Below, piece after piece: positions 26,180 to 34,407 of a stretch of 64,000 nucleotides of DNA. The position numbers and the translations under genes are program-made. The DNA is from Pedobacter sp. MC2016-14. GTDB taxonomy: Bacteria > Bacteroidota > Bacteroidia > Sphingobacteriales > Sphingobacteriaceae. Each line of letters opens with the position of its first letter. Within the stretch, counting starts at the first letter, position 1. The notes under the pieces are model-generated. The model ran no database searches. It saw only the letters and a program-made list of their open reading frames with translations, and was not told the origin of the DNA. The stretch lies in assembly GCF_020991475.1 (NCBI RefSeq), contig NZ_JAJMPA010000003.1:651771-715770 (forward strand). The letters run 5' to 3'.

Positions 26180-27547
26180 ATGTCAAAACTAAAAGCCATT
26201 ATATCAGCCTTAAAAAACCCTCATTTTCAGTCACTTCTTGGAAATGGAGTTGTTTCTGTATTCGGAATGGTGACACTGGCTGTTCTTTATAGGGCGTTAA
26301 CGGTGCAGGATATTGGAGTCTATATTTTTTTCATTACAATTTTGGGCCTCGTTGATACCGTAAGATCTGGATTCCTAACCACTTCATTTATCACTTTCTA
26401 CTCCGGCACCGAGAGAACCCGCGCCAATGAAGTAGCTGGTTCTACCTGGATGATCGCCTTAATTGTTACAATTGCTTGTGTAGTCATTAATATTCCTACC
26501 TACTTTTTAGCCCCATATGTAAAAAATGAAGGGATGAATTTATTCATGAAATATTTTTCATTGATTAGTATCATTACACTTCCCGCATTTATGGCTAGCC
26601 TGGTTATTCAGGGGGAAAAAAGATTTGACCGCCTACTTAGGTTAAGGCTCATTAGTCAGGGTTTATTTACAGGAGCAGCGATGACGCTTGCCCTCTTAAA
26701 CAAAGCGAATTTAACAACTATTATATTGGCTTATATAGCTACAAATACCTTATCAAGTATCATTGCATTGTTAGTGGGATGGACAATGTTGTCTAAACTT
26801 AGAAACTCTACAAAGAAAACCTGCCTGGAGCTTTTCCATTTTGGTAAATATAGTTTTGGAACAAGCATCAGTGCAAACCTATTCCAGGTGACAGACACGT
26901 TTTTTATCAATTTTTTTCTTGGTCCGGCAGCAATTGCAGTTTATAACCTTGGGGGAAAACTACTTCAAATTATTGAAATACCACTTTTAAGTATTGCCAG
27001 TTCTGGAATGCCGGTACTCTCTAGCCACTACAACAATAACAAGAGAGAAGAAATGATGTATACCATGAAAAAAATGGCCGGAATGCTATCAATAGCCATT
27101 ATTTGCGCCGCGATTGGTGCACTCATTTTTGCAGAACCCATTATCCAGCTAATTGGGGGAGCAAAATACCTGGACACGGCAGCACCAAATCTTTTCAGGA
27201 TATTTATGTGTATTGCGATTTTATATCCCATTGACCGTTTTTTTGCAATAACACTAGATGTTGTCCACCTTCCTAAGGTGAATTTCTACAAAATTTTAAT
27301 CATGCTTTTTGTAAATTTAATTGGCGATTATTTTAGTCTGTCTATTTTTAAATCTGTGTATGCGATAACAATTGCCAGCCTTTTCCCTACACTGGTTGCT
27401 ATATTTGTAACCTATCCTCCATTAAATAAATTTTCTAAATTTAATTATTGGAGTATTTATTCAATTGGCTATAAAGAAAGCATTTTGTTTGTGAAGCAGA
27501 TTTATCAAACGTTATTCCTTAAAAAACAATCAAACAATTCCATATAG
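26180..27547 (+). CDS. Polysaccharide flippase (Wzx/MOP superfamily)
   Basis: A 455-residue integral membrane protein with about 12 helices and a polysaccharide-biosynthesis/MatE-like pattern, for example an N-terminal GNGVVSVFGMVTLAVLYRAL and the mid-protein NLFQVTDTFFINFFLGPAAI. It should flip the lipid-linked repeat unit across the inner membrane for polymerisation by the Wzy-like protein encoded on the other arm. It begins 19 bases after the esterase gene. Confidence 0.87.
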   Translation: MSKLKAIISALKNPHFQSLLGNGVVSVFGMVTLAVLYRALTVQDIGVYIFFITILGLVDTVRSGFLTTSFITFYSGTERTRANEVAGSTWMIALIVTIACVVINIPTYFLAPYVKNEGMNLFMKYFSLISIITLPAFMASLVIQGEKRFDRLLRLRLISQGLFTGAAMTLALLNKANLTTIILAYIATNTLSSIIALLVGWTMLSKLRNSTKKTCLELFHFGKYSFGTSISANLFQVTDTFFINFFLGPAAIAVYNLGGKLLQIIEIPLLSIASSGMPVLSSHYNNNKREEMMYTMKKMAGMLSIAIICAAIGALIFAEPIIQLIGGAKYLDTAAPNLFRIFMCIAILYPIDRFFAITLDVVHLPKVNFYKILIMLFVNLIGDYFSLSIFKSVYAITIASLFPTLVAIFVTYPPLNKFSKFNYWSIYSIGYKESILFVKQIYQTLFLKKQSNNSI

Positions 27548-27566
27548 CTCCTTAACCATTTTAAAT

Positions 27567-27631
27567 TATAAAAAGATGAAACCATTATAATAGCTTCATC
27601 ACATACAAAAGAAAACTATAAAAAGATGAAA
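27567..27631 (+). repeat. 15-base direct repeat that duplicates a translation start region
   Basis: TATAAAAAGATGAAA occurs at 27567-27581 and again at 27617-27631. The second copy contains the start codon of the next glycosyltransferase (27626). The first copy starts a four-codon reading frame (ATG at 27576, TAA following). It looks like a small tandem duplication of a start site or an upstream mini-ORF. Confidence 0.5.
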
Positions 27632-28351
27632 ATAAGTGTTTTGACTCCATCATTTAACTCAGGTAAATACATTGAGCGAGCTATTCAGAGTGTAATTGAT
27701 CAGGATTACAAGGATTACGAACACATTATAACAGATGGTGGCTCTAAGGATGATACATTGGACATCATAAAAAGATACAGCCATATCAATTATATTTCTG
27801 AACGTGATAAGGGTCAGTCTGATGCCATGAATAAAGCATTTAAGATGAGCAACGGGGATATTATTGTATATCTCAATGCAGACGATGAGTTTTCTCCAAA
27901 TGCCTTTAAAACAATTGCCAAAGCCTTTAAAGATTATCCGGAAGCGGATATGATAGTTGGAAATTTAATTTACCTGGCCCCTGATGAAAAAGTGACGCGA
28001 ATACCTTCAAATAAATATTTAGATATTGTACGCTACTGGCTTAATTTATTCCCGAATAATCCGGTAAGTTATTTTTATAAGCGCAAGGTACAGGTTGAAA
28101 TAGGTGAGTTTCCAGTTGACAATCATTTTGCGATGGATGTATGGTTTTTATTGAAGGCATACCAGAAATTTAAAGTAAGCAAGGTGGATGCAACTCTGGG
28201 TATCTTTCACTCTGATGGAAACAATAAAACTGCCTTAACGGATACAGGTGTGAACTTGCATAAAACCGTAAAAGCGCATATAAAGAATGACAACCCGATG
28301 TTATTACCTTATTTTTACTATAGATTTATCCTTGCCAAATTTTTTAAATAA
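27626..28351 (+). CDS. Family 2 glycosyltransferase (WcaA-like)
   Basis: A 241-residue GT-A enzyme with typical blocks ISVLTPSFNSGKYIERAI, HIITDGGSKDDTLDII, ISERDKGQSDAMNKAFK and the metal motif YLNADDEFSP. The ISERDKGQSDAMNKG-type block is characteristic of WcaA/WbbB-like exopolysaccharide transferases. It is the last plus-strand gene of the locus and ends two bases from the stop of the convergent minus-strand arm, with no terminator between them. Confidence 0.9.
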   Translation: MKISVLTPSFNSGKYIERAIQSVIDQDYKDYEHIITDGGSKDDTLDIIKRYSHINYISERDKGQSDAMNKAFKMSNGDIIVYLNADDEFSPNAFKTIAKAFKDYPEADMIVGNLIYLAPDEKVTRIPSNKYLDIVRYWLNLFPNNPVSYFYKRKVQVEIGEFPVDNHFAMDVWFLLKAYQKFKVSKVDATLGIFHSDGNNKTALTDTGVNLHKTVKAHIKNDNPMLLPYFYYRFILAKFFK

Positions 28352-28353
28352 AC

Positions 28354-29199
28354 CTAAAGTACATTTTCATCAAGATGGTTAAGAATAGCTTTATCTATCC
28401 CTTCATCAAACTTACGTGCGAAAAAGCAATTTGAATCTTCAATCTTATTAAGATCTGAGAGTGTTAATGTTTTTGGACTGGATTTATTTTCCGACCAATC
28501 AATATATCTTAAGTTGTTGTTCTGCAACCTGTTTTTTAATGGAGAATTATATAAGATACTTTGAAAAAACAACTCATCTGAGCCCCAACTGTAAGTAAAA
28601 CTACTATATATGTGTTTATGTTCTTTAATAAAATTTAACACATAGCGGGCACATTCACTGTCAATGGTAAACCATTGTGACTTCCCTGTCAAATGAAAAT
28701 CTTTTGGAAAGGCTCGCGTTGGAAGTAAAGCATCCATAATCCGCTCAACTTTAAATTTGCCAAAAAACGAAAAATCAGCTAAATGATAGCGGTTAAAACG
28801 ATCTTTTGACTTTTGAACCCATGGATCATTTAAAGGTAGAAATTCCATAAACGCACCCTCAGATTTATTTTGAAGAAATTGATGAAACTCAGAAAGCTTT
28901 CTGACAGGGTAATCCTGACCACTCAACAGATTGATATATTTTACAGATGGTGCTATCACCAGCAACTCTTCTAAGCTGTTCAACGTAGCCTTTATCTGGC
29001 TAAAACCTCCCCAATTTACAGAAACCCGTTTCTTTACAAAGTGTATCCCCGGACTATTAAATAAGTCCTTAAAGCCTTTAATATCTGTCTTACGATCCAA
29101 ATGGACCATGATCAATGCATCGGGGTGCCACAGACTTAAAACCAAACGCCTAAGCTGATTTGGATCTTTATGCGCTAAAATAATATGGCCTACTAACAT
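28354..29199 (-). CDS. Core-2/I-branching-type beta-1,6-N-acetylglucosaminyltransferase (GT14)
   Basis: A 281-residue protein matching the bacterial Branch (GT14) family: the start VGHIILAHKDPNQLRRLV, VHLDRKTD, the segment NLLSGQDYPVRKLSEF near residue 92, and later SQWFTIDSECARYVL and SWGSDELFFQSIL. These enzymes add GlcNAc or xylose branches. It is the final gene of the minus-strand arm, so a branched or decorated polysaccharide is plausible. The donor sugar is inferred from the family only. Confidence 0.85.
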   Translation of the reverse strand: MLVGHIILAHKDPNQLRRLVLSLWHPDALIMVHLDRKTDIKGFKDLFNSPGIHFVKKRVSVNWGGFSQIKATLNSLEELLVIAPSVKYINLLSGQDYPVRKLSEFHQFLQNKSEGAFMEFLPLNDPWVQKSKDRFNRYHLADFSFFGKFKVERIMDALLPTRAFPKDFHLTGKSQWFTIDSECARYVLNFIKEHKHIYSSFTYSWGSDELFFQSILYNSPLKNRLQNNNLRYIDWSENKSSPKTLTLSDLNKIEDSNCFFARKFDEGIDKAILNHLDENVL

Positions 29200-29225
29200 T
29201 CCAATTGATCTATACAGTTAATACT

Positions 29226-29300
29226 TTAATATACGATATCCGCCGCAAAATAGCACAACATTAGTAGATAAAACCCCATAAAGAACAACAAATACCTCAT
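29226..29300 (-). CDS. Possible 24-residue hydrophobic microprotein
   Basis: A short minus-strand frame in the gap between the acyltransferase and GT14 genes encodes MRYLLFFMGFYLLMLCYFAA followed by four more residues. Almost the whole peptide is one hydrophobic stretch able to span the membrane. Size alone makes chance likely; I list it because it fits between co-directional genes in an otherwise empty 123-base gap. Confidence 0.22.
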   Translation of the reverse strand: MRYLLFFMGFYLLMLCYFAADIVY

Positions 29301-29322
29301 AATGTATTGACTATAAATCCCC

Positions 29323-30417
29323 CTACTTAAACTTCAATATTGCTTTATCATGGTATTTCTTTCCTAGTTTGATGAAGAATTTTTCAAAATACACATAACT
29401 TAACCAGGCAAACAGAATAGAAAAAACAACTGTCAATGTAATTAGCGCAATACTGGATTTAATTGCAAAAAAACCTAATAAACTACCTACTATCCCATAT
29501 GTTATGGGATGCAGCAAATATAAAGAATAGCTGATATTACCGAAAAATTGAAGCACATCTTTTAGGTATTCATTAAAGCTTTCAAAATCGAATTTGTAAA
29601 ACAGAAAACAAATGACAGTGATATAAAATGATAAGATCATTTTATTTAGCCCGGTTACCAGCTGAACAGGTTCTCCAAAAACCTGATAAGTATAAAACAA
29701 AGCAGAAAATACAAGAATTAAAATGCCTGTTATGATGTTTTTTCTGGGCACTAATCCACCAATTGAGCCCAATGCTATTCCGGTAAAAAAGTAAAAAATC
29801 TGCCCCAATGGATTAACATAATTAGACCACTGTGCACCCAGTGCAACATTTGGGTCCAAAATATAAAATGCAAAATAATATAAAGCAACAAATGACAAGA
29901 GCAAACTCATGTAAATAAATGCCTTATTTATCCTTCCTAAATAGATAATGAATGGAAAAAAAAGATAAAAGAAAATTTCATTACCGATAGACCAGGCACC
30001 ACTTGCAATAAACCCTTCAGGTCTGATTGCACCAGGAATAATGGTAACATTCAGGACTATTTTTTTTAGCGTCATTATTTCAGGATTATACTGAAAAATA
30101 AGGGTTAAAATTGTCGCCAGCCATAGTAAGGGCACCAATCTAAAGAACCTTTTGATATAAAAACCAATTAAATCTGATTTGTTAAGGTATAACCTATTGG
30201 CGTAAACGATATATAAAGTAATCCCACTTAAAATATAAAAAATAGATACACCATAAATTTTAAGTTTGCCAAGCATAGAAGAGGAATCAACCTCACCAAA
30301 AGTAAAAAGATGCATATGATAGGCCAAAATGCTTAAAGCAGCCAATCCTCTTAAATAATCTATTGATTCAACTCTTAAAATAGTCTTTTTTGGGCTATTG
30401 TCCATTATATGTTGCAT
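29323..30417 (-). CDS. Acyltransferase 3 family membrane protein
   Basis: A 364-residue integral membrane O-acyltransferase. The N-terminal ESIDYLRGLAALSILAYHMH holds the family Arg and active-site His, and about ten helices follow. Such proteins move acetyl groups from cytoplasmic acetyl-CoA onto surface sugars. The reading frame overlaps the preceding glycosyltransferase by 23 bases (11 if the ATG at 30405 is used), so they are coupled. Together with the SGNH esterase and the hexapeptide acetyltransferase it implies an O-acylated polysaccharide. Confidence 0.88.
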   Translation of the reverse strand: MQHIMDNSPKKTILRVESIDYLRGLAALSILAYHMHLFTFGEVDSSSMLGKLKIYGVSIFYILSGITLYIVYANRLYLNKSDLIGFYIKRFFRLVPLLWLATILTLIFQYNPEIMTLKKIVLNVTIIPGAIRPEGFIASGAWSIGNEIFFYLFFPFIIYLGRINKAFIYMSLLLSFVALYYFAFYILDPNVALGAQWSNYVNPLGQIFYFFTGIALGSIGGLVPRKNIITGILILVFSALFYTYQVFGEPVQLVTGLNKMILSFYITVICFLFYKFDFESFNEYLKDVLQFFGNISYSLYLLHPITYGIVGSLLGFFAIKSSIALITLTVVFSILFAWLSYVYFEKFFIKLGKKYHDKAILKFK

Positions 30418-31609
30418 TGTTAGTTTTTATGGCTTTGTAAATTTCCCGCACACTAGCTTCCCAGGTATGCTGGGCAGCAAAACGCTTTCTTGATTTTTGT
30501 AAATCAACACTATCAGTTAACCTTGCCTGCTCAAGGTATTCCAGGTACTGTTCTTTCGTATCTGCAAGAAAAACAAAGTCAGCAAATACCTCCATACTTT
30601 CCGTTCTTGTAGCTAATATGGGCTTTCCAACAGCAAGGTACTCGTCAATCTTTCGCGGGTAATTGCCAATTGTAACTTCGTTTACTTTTTGGGGATTCAT
30701 GCAAACGTCAAATGAATTGACATACGCAGGAAGTTCGTCAGGATTTTTAGACCCTAGAAAATGTACATTTGTCATTTTATGTAAACCACTTTTAGCAAAG
30801 TCGCCATCTTCAGGACCAACTAGTACTACATTCCAGTCTGGTTTCTGTTCTGCAATATATTTTATCAATTCAAGGTCTAGCCGCAATGACTGCAAGGCTC
30901 CCACATACCCAAGTATTGGAGCTTTAATTGTGTTCATATCATTAGGAACAGCTTGCTGATCTGCATCCAGAAAGATATCTATTTCACAGCCCTGACCAAC
31001 ATAATAAGAATGGGGGTTATACAATCCGCACAATTTTGCCAGGTATGCTGAGTTGGCTGTACATACATCACTTTTGGCCATCAGTTTCGGTTCTAATCGT
31101 GAACCATGATGTCTCCAATAGTCTACCCCAATTAAATAATCCCTGGAATAATAAATACTGCTGTCAGGCTTTAAATAATCCTTCAAATAAAAGCTCCTGA
31201 AAATATCGTTATCGTTGAAAAGCAGGTAATTCTTAAACTGGAGTTTTTTAACCGCCTTAACAATAGAATTAGAAAACAGCTTATTATTTGAGCGGTTTAA
31301 GAGGTCAAATATGAAGTTAATTTTAATCCAGTTGATGGATTCGATAACCACATCAGGGTAATACACCCATAAGTTCGGCGCTATCAGCTCCAAATCTTCA
31401 GCCTCGCCACTTAAAATCGCTAGCCTCTTTTTAACATCTTTATCATTCTTTCTCTTAATTTTAGTAATTCGGTCAAGTGGTGAATTGACATATAAAACAC
31501 GGTTGTGTTTACTAAATTCAATCGCTATGTTTTTGCAATTACTTCCTATCTCCGTATCCCAGGGTTGCAAACCGACAACAATAATATCCCTGTTTTTAAT
31601 TAAAGTCAT
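30395..31609 (-). CDS. Family 4-like (GT-B) glycosyltransferase
   Basis: A 404-residue GT-B protein. The N-terminal domain contains WDTEIGSNCKNIAIEFSKHN; the C-terminal nucleotide-sugar domain shows ILGYVGALQSLRLDLEL, VVLVGPEDGD, VHFLGSKNPDELPAYVNSFD and the acidic-loop region RKIDEYLAVGKPILAT. The EX7E-like motif is replaced by a KIDEYLAVGKP pattern common in related Bacteroidota enzymes. It starts 2 bases after the polymerase gene and so belongs to the same transcript. The sugar is unknown. Confidence 0.85.
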   Translation of the reverse strand: MTLIKNRDIIVVGLQPWDTEIGSNCKNIAIEFSKHNRVLYVNSPLDRITKIKRKNDKDVKKRLAILSGEAEDLELIAPNLWVYYPDVVIESINWIKINFIFDLLNRSNNKLFSNSIVKAVKKLQFKNYLLFNDNDIFRSFYLKDYLKPDSSIYYSRDYLIGVDYWRHHGSRLEPKLMAKSDVCTANSAYLAKLCGLYNPHSYYVGQGCEIDIFLDADQQAVPNDMNTIKAPILGYVGALQSLRLDLELIKYIAEQKPDWNVVLVGPEDGDFAKSGLHKMTNVHFLGSKNPDELPAYVNSFDVCMNPQKVNEVTIGNYPRKIDEYLAVGKPILATRTESMEVFADFVFLADTKEQYLEYLEQARLTDSVDLQKSRKRFAAQHTWEASVREIYKAIKTNNATYNGQ

Positions 31610-31611
31610 GA

Positions 31612-33066
31612 TTATAATTTAGATAATTCTTCTTGCTGCTTTTCTTTATCAAGAATTAAGGTAACATTTATCAATGCTACAAACAAGTAAAAATAAATAC
31701 TCGTTGGGAATTGTACCAATGCTTCCTGAGGATAATTCCCAATGTTCAACGCAAAAATGATCAGTACCATGGCTAAACAGTAACCTTTCAATTCAGGATC
31801 CTTAATTTTATAATAATTCGTAATCCCTGTTTTTAGGATGGTAAACATTAATGTACAGAACAATATCAACCCCACAAACCCCAATTCAACGGCTACCCTG
31901 ACATAACCACTATCAGGTGGAAAATGGGCCAGGTAAGAATTAGGCGCAAATCTCTCTCCCCAGGTACCAGTTGCGCCCAACCCACCACCAAAGGGATGGG
32001 TCTGTATAAATGGTTGTATGCGTTTCTGATTGATTCCACGTAAATTAAAGGAAGGATCGTCTGAAGGTCTAAACGCAGATTGAAACCTAATCAAATTTTG
32101 ATTGGATGTAGGCATATAAACGAGGATAGCCAAAAAGATCATTCCTAGTATTGATAAACCAAGTACTCTGTAATTAAACTTCAATATGGCTAATAAAAAT
32201 ATTGCTGCAGGTAAAAGAACGTTTGCCCCTCTGGTACCGGAATACAACATATTCAACATAAAGAAAACAACTAAAAAACCCAGAATGATTTTCTTATACA
32301 CCTTCATATTATTCATCATTAGCGTCAGGCACAATATAGAGCTGGTTACCATATTATAAGAGAAGGCTACGGGATCAGAAAATATTGACGACTTCCGCCA
32401 ATGACCTGCAATAAAATACAACGTAGATAAATTAGGGTCAGAAGCTAACCAATCTTTCTCAAATTGAAAGAAGCCCAGGTGTTCAGACTTAAAGGCATAT
32501 AGTGCAGCAAAAAAGGCCAATCCAATCCAAAGTTTAAGTATAAGCCTCACAAAATTTACCGTCCTTATCTGGGTCATAAAAACAAAATACATAATCATTA
32601 CTGCCGCAACAGACCTAATTGTATATACCCAAGCCAATCTTGATTCAGCCGTAGGATTGAAGAATTGTAACAAATTATAGCCTATCCAGGCAAGGATTAT
32701 GTAACTAATTGTGTTTTTGAACTTCTCCAAACCAGGATTTTGTTTCTGATAAATCAGAAAGCCTAAAATTAGTAGCAACTCAAGGCCGTCCATAACGGTT
32801 CCTAAAGGAAAATGAACCCCTAATCTACTTATAAGGGCAATCACATAAGCAAAAGTCAGAAGAATTACGATTCCAAATTTTGGATAGATAATAACTGATA
32901 TCGCCACAGGAATACCTATCAATATTATAAATACTAAAACTCCGAAATTTAATCCATAATAAAATGTACCTAGTGTTAATAAAATCGCCAATGGAGCTGT
33001 GACTGCCAGCAGCATTAATGGAGTAATCTTAGACAAGGCAATTTTAAACTTCATAAATAAATACAA
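31612..33066 (-). CDS. O-antigen ligase/polymerase (Wzy/WaaL-like) membrane protein
   Basis: A 484-residue protein with about 11 to 12 helices and the large periplasmic loop of the O-antigen ligase family, including the region SNQNLIRFQSAF and GGGLGATGTWGERFAPNSYL followed by HFPPDSGYVRVAVELGF (the family commonly has HNxxL/H-type residues here). In this locus it is the best candidate for the repeat-unit polymerase. It lies 2 bases before the glycosyltransferase gene and just after a 46-codon membrane ORF. Confidence 0.83.
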   Translation of the reverse strand: MYLFMKFKIALSKITPLMLLAVTAPLAILLTLGTFYYGLNFGVLVFIILIGIPVAISVIIYPKFGIVILLTFAYVIALISRLGVHFPLGTVMDGLELLLILGFLIYQKQNPGLEKFKNTISYIILAWIGYNLLQFFNPTAESRLAWVYTIRSVAAVMIMYFVFMTQIRTVNFVRLILKLWIGLAFFAALYAFKSEHLGFFQFEKDWLASDPNLSTLYFIAGHWRKSSIFSDPVAFSYNMVTSSILCLTLMMNNMKVYKKIILGFLVVFFMLNMLYSGTRGANVLLPAAIFLLAILKFNYRVLGLSILGMIFLAILVYMPTSNQNLIRFQSAFRPSDDPSFNLRGINQKRIQPFIQTHPFGGGLGATGTWGERFAPNSYLAHFPPDSGYVRVAVELGFVGLILFCTLMFTILKTGITNYYKIKDPELKGYCLAMVLIIFALNIGNYPQEALVQFPTSIYFYLFVALINVTLILDKEKQQEELSKL

Positions 33067-33072
33067 CCAGGA

Positions 33073-33213
33073 TTATAAGAACACAAGTTTTATAAAAAAA
33101 TAATATGTCGAAGCAGCACAAACGATGCAAGCCACGTAGTAGCAAAGTTTCTCTAATCTTTTTTTGCTCTTTATTAGCTCCTCTTCACTTTTTTTATACG
33201 GGTAGATTTTCAT
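33073..33213 (-). CDS. Small (46-residue) single-span membrane protein candidate
   Basis: This minus-strand frame fills the gap between the GT2 and polymerase genes. It starts at ATG 33213, overlaps the end of the GT2 gene by 20 bases and stops at 33073, 7 bases before the polymerase start. The first 23 residues are highly charged (KKSEEELIKSKKRLEK) and the rest is one hydrophobic helix with three Cys (CYYVACIVCAASTYYFFIKL). Tight packing with overlapping ends, no spare DNA and a sensible topology support a real gene, perhaps a small partner of the Wzz or Wzy protein. No homologue is recognised. Confidence 0.55.
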   Translation of the reverse strand: MKIYPYKKSEEELIKSKKRLEKLCYYVACIVCAASTYYFFIKLVFL

Positions 33214-34405
33214 TAGGATCTGAATTTATACCGTTTATGGATTCGTTATGGTAGTGAGTAGTCGCAACAGAAGCCTTATTTGCATTCTTGCTTTTTAACA
33301 ATGAAATAACTTGTAAGTAAATAAACTTTGGAATGTTAATTAATGACTTATATATCCTGGCATCTACTTTTGCCCTGACCAAAGCGAGATAAAAGCCTAA
33401 GATGAAAAGCAAAAAAGCAATACACCATATTAGGAAGGCAGTTAAAGAAATGAATATGTTAATGAACATGAAAATGCCCGAAGCGATAATAAAAAGAAAC
33501 AGCGGTGGTCTTAAAAGCACAATCCCAAATAGAAATTGATTGCAGTTCCATTTTGTAATTCCAGCCCATAATATGCCAAATCCAAGCTTGAAATATTTAA
33601 ACCAGGTGTTGATCCAACGACTGCGTTGTTGCACCAATTGCTCAGACTTAGATGTCTTTTCATCATATACAAAAGCATTTTCAGCGAATGCAATTCTAAT
33701 GCCCTGCTTAACCAGCCAGTTTTGTAGCACCTTATCAAAACCGGCTCCAGTCACCGGATTTTTAACTAAGAACTCATAATAAAGTTTGGCCTCAAATGCC
33801 ATTCCAGACCCTGCAAGCGTGGCCGAAGAACCCAATTCGAATAGAACCTTACCATCATAAAAATGATAATAAATGTCACGTGCAGCATCCAGCGAAGCGA
33901 TAGTAGTATTTAAGTTTTTAGCTTCGCGTACCCCCTGAACAGCAACAAAACCTTGCTCGAAAGCAGTATTCAATTGATTTAAGTAATCGGCATGGACCAA
34001 ATTGTCACTATCTATAATTGTAATGCGATCATGAACCCTTAAAAAATGATCCATGGCATACAAATGAGACTTTGTATTACTTGCCAGTGTTTCTTCTGGC
34101 CGCAATAAAACAACACGTGAATCATTAAAATTAAGTGCAGAAATATCACATTTATCTGCTACAATATAAACCAGATAGTTGGAATATTTTAATTTTAATA
34201 TGGAGTCTACAACAAAGGGTAATGTATTAGTCTGCTCATAAGCAGTTACAATGATTCCATAATCAGCTTCTACTGAAGGAAGCTCAATGGGTTGTTTTAA
34301 TTGTTTTCTGAAAATTAACCATAATAGATACAAAAATACCGGGAAAACAAGGTTATACCCAATCAGCAATTGTAAAGCAATAAATGGCACCTCAAATAAC
34401 CACAT
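33194..34405 (-). CDS. Membrane-bound family 2 glycosyltransferase
   Basis: A 403-residue processive-type GT2. One N-terminal helix (about residues 8-30) precedes the catalytic domain with YGIIVTAYEQTNTLPFVVDS, VADKCD, TIIDSDNLVHADYLNQ (metal motif) and the QxxRW-like QQRSRWINTWFKYF near residue 255. Two to three C-terminal helices follow (about residues 285-345). This is the layout of cellulose-synthase or hyaluronan-synthase-like enzymes. It lies 2 bases before the start side of the Wzz-like gene and overlaps a small downstream ORF by 20 bases. Confidence 0.86.
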   Translation of the reverse strand: MWLFEVPFIALQLLIGYNLVFPVFLYLLWLIFRKQLKQPIELPSVEADYGIIVTAYEQTNTLPFVVDSILKLKYSNYLVYIVADKCDISALNFNDSRVVLLRPEETLASNTKSHLYAMDHFLRVHDRITIIDSDNLVHADYLNQLNTAFEQGFVAVQGVREAKNLNTTIASLDAARDIYYHFYDGKVLFELGSSATLAGSGMAFEAKLYYEFLVKNPVTGAGFDKVLQNWLVKQGIRIAFAENAFVYDEKTSKSEQLVQQRSRWINTWFKYFKLGFGILWAGITKWNCNQFLFGIVLLRPPLFLFIIASGIFMFINIFISLTAFLIWCIAFLLFILGFYLALVRAKVDARIYKSLINIPKFIYLQVISLLKSKNANKASVATTHYHNESINGINSDPNENLPV

Positions 34406-34407
34406 AA

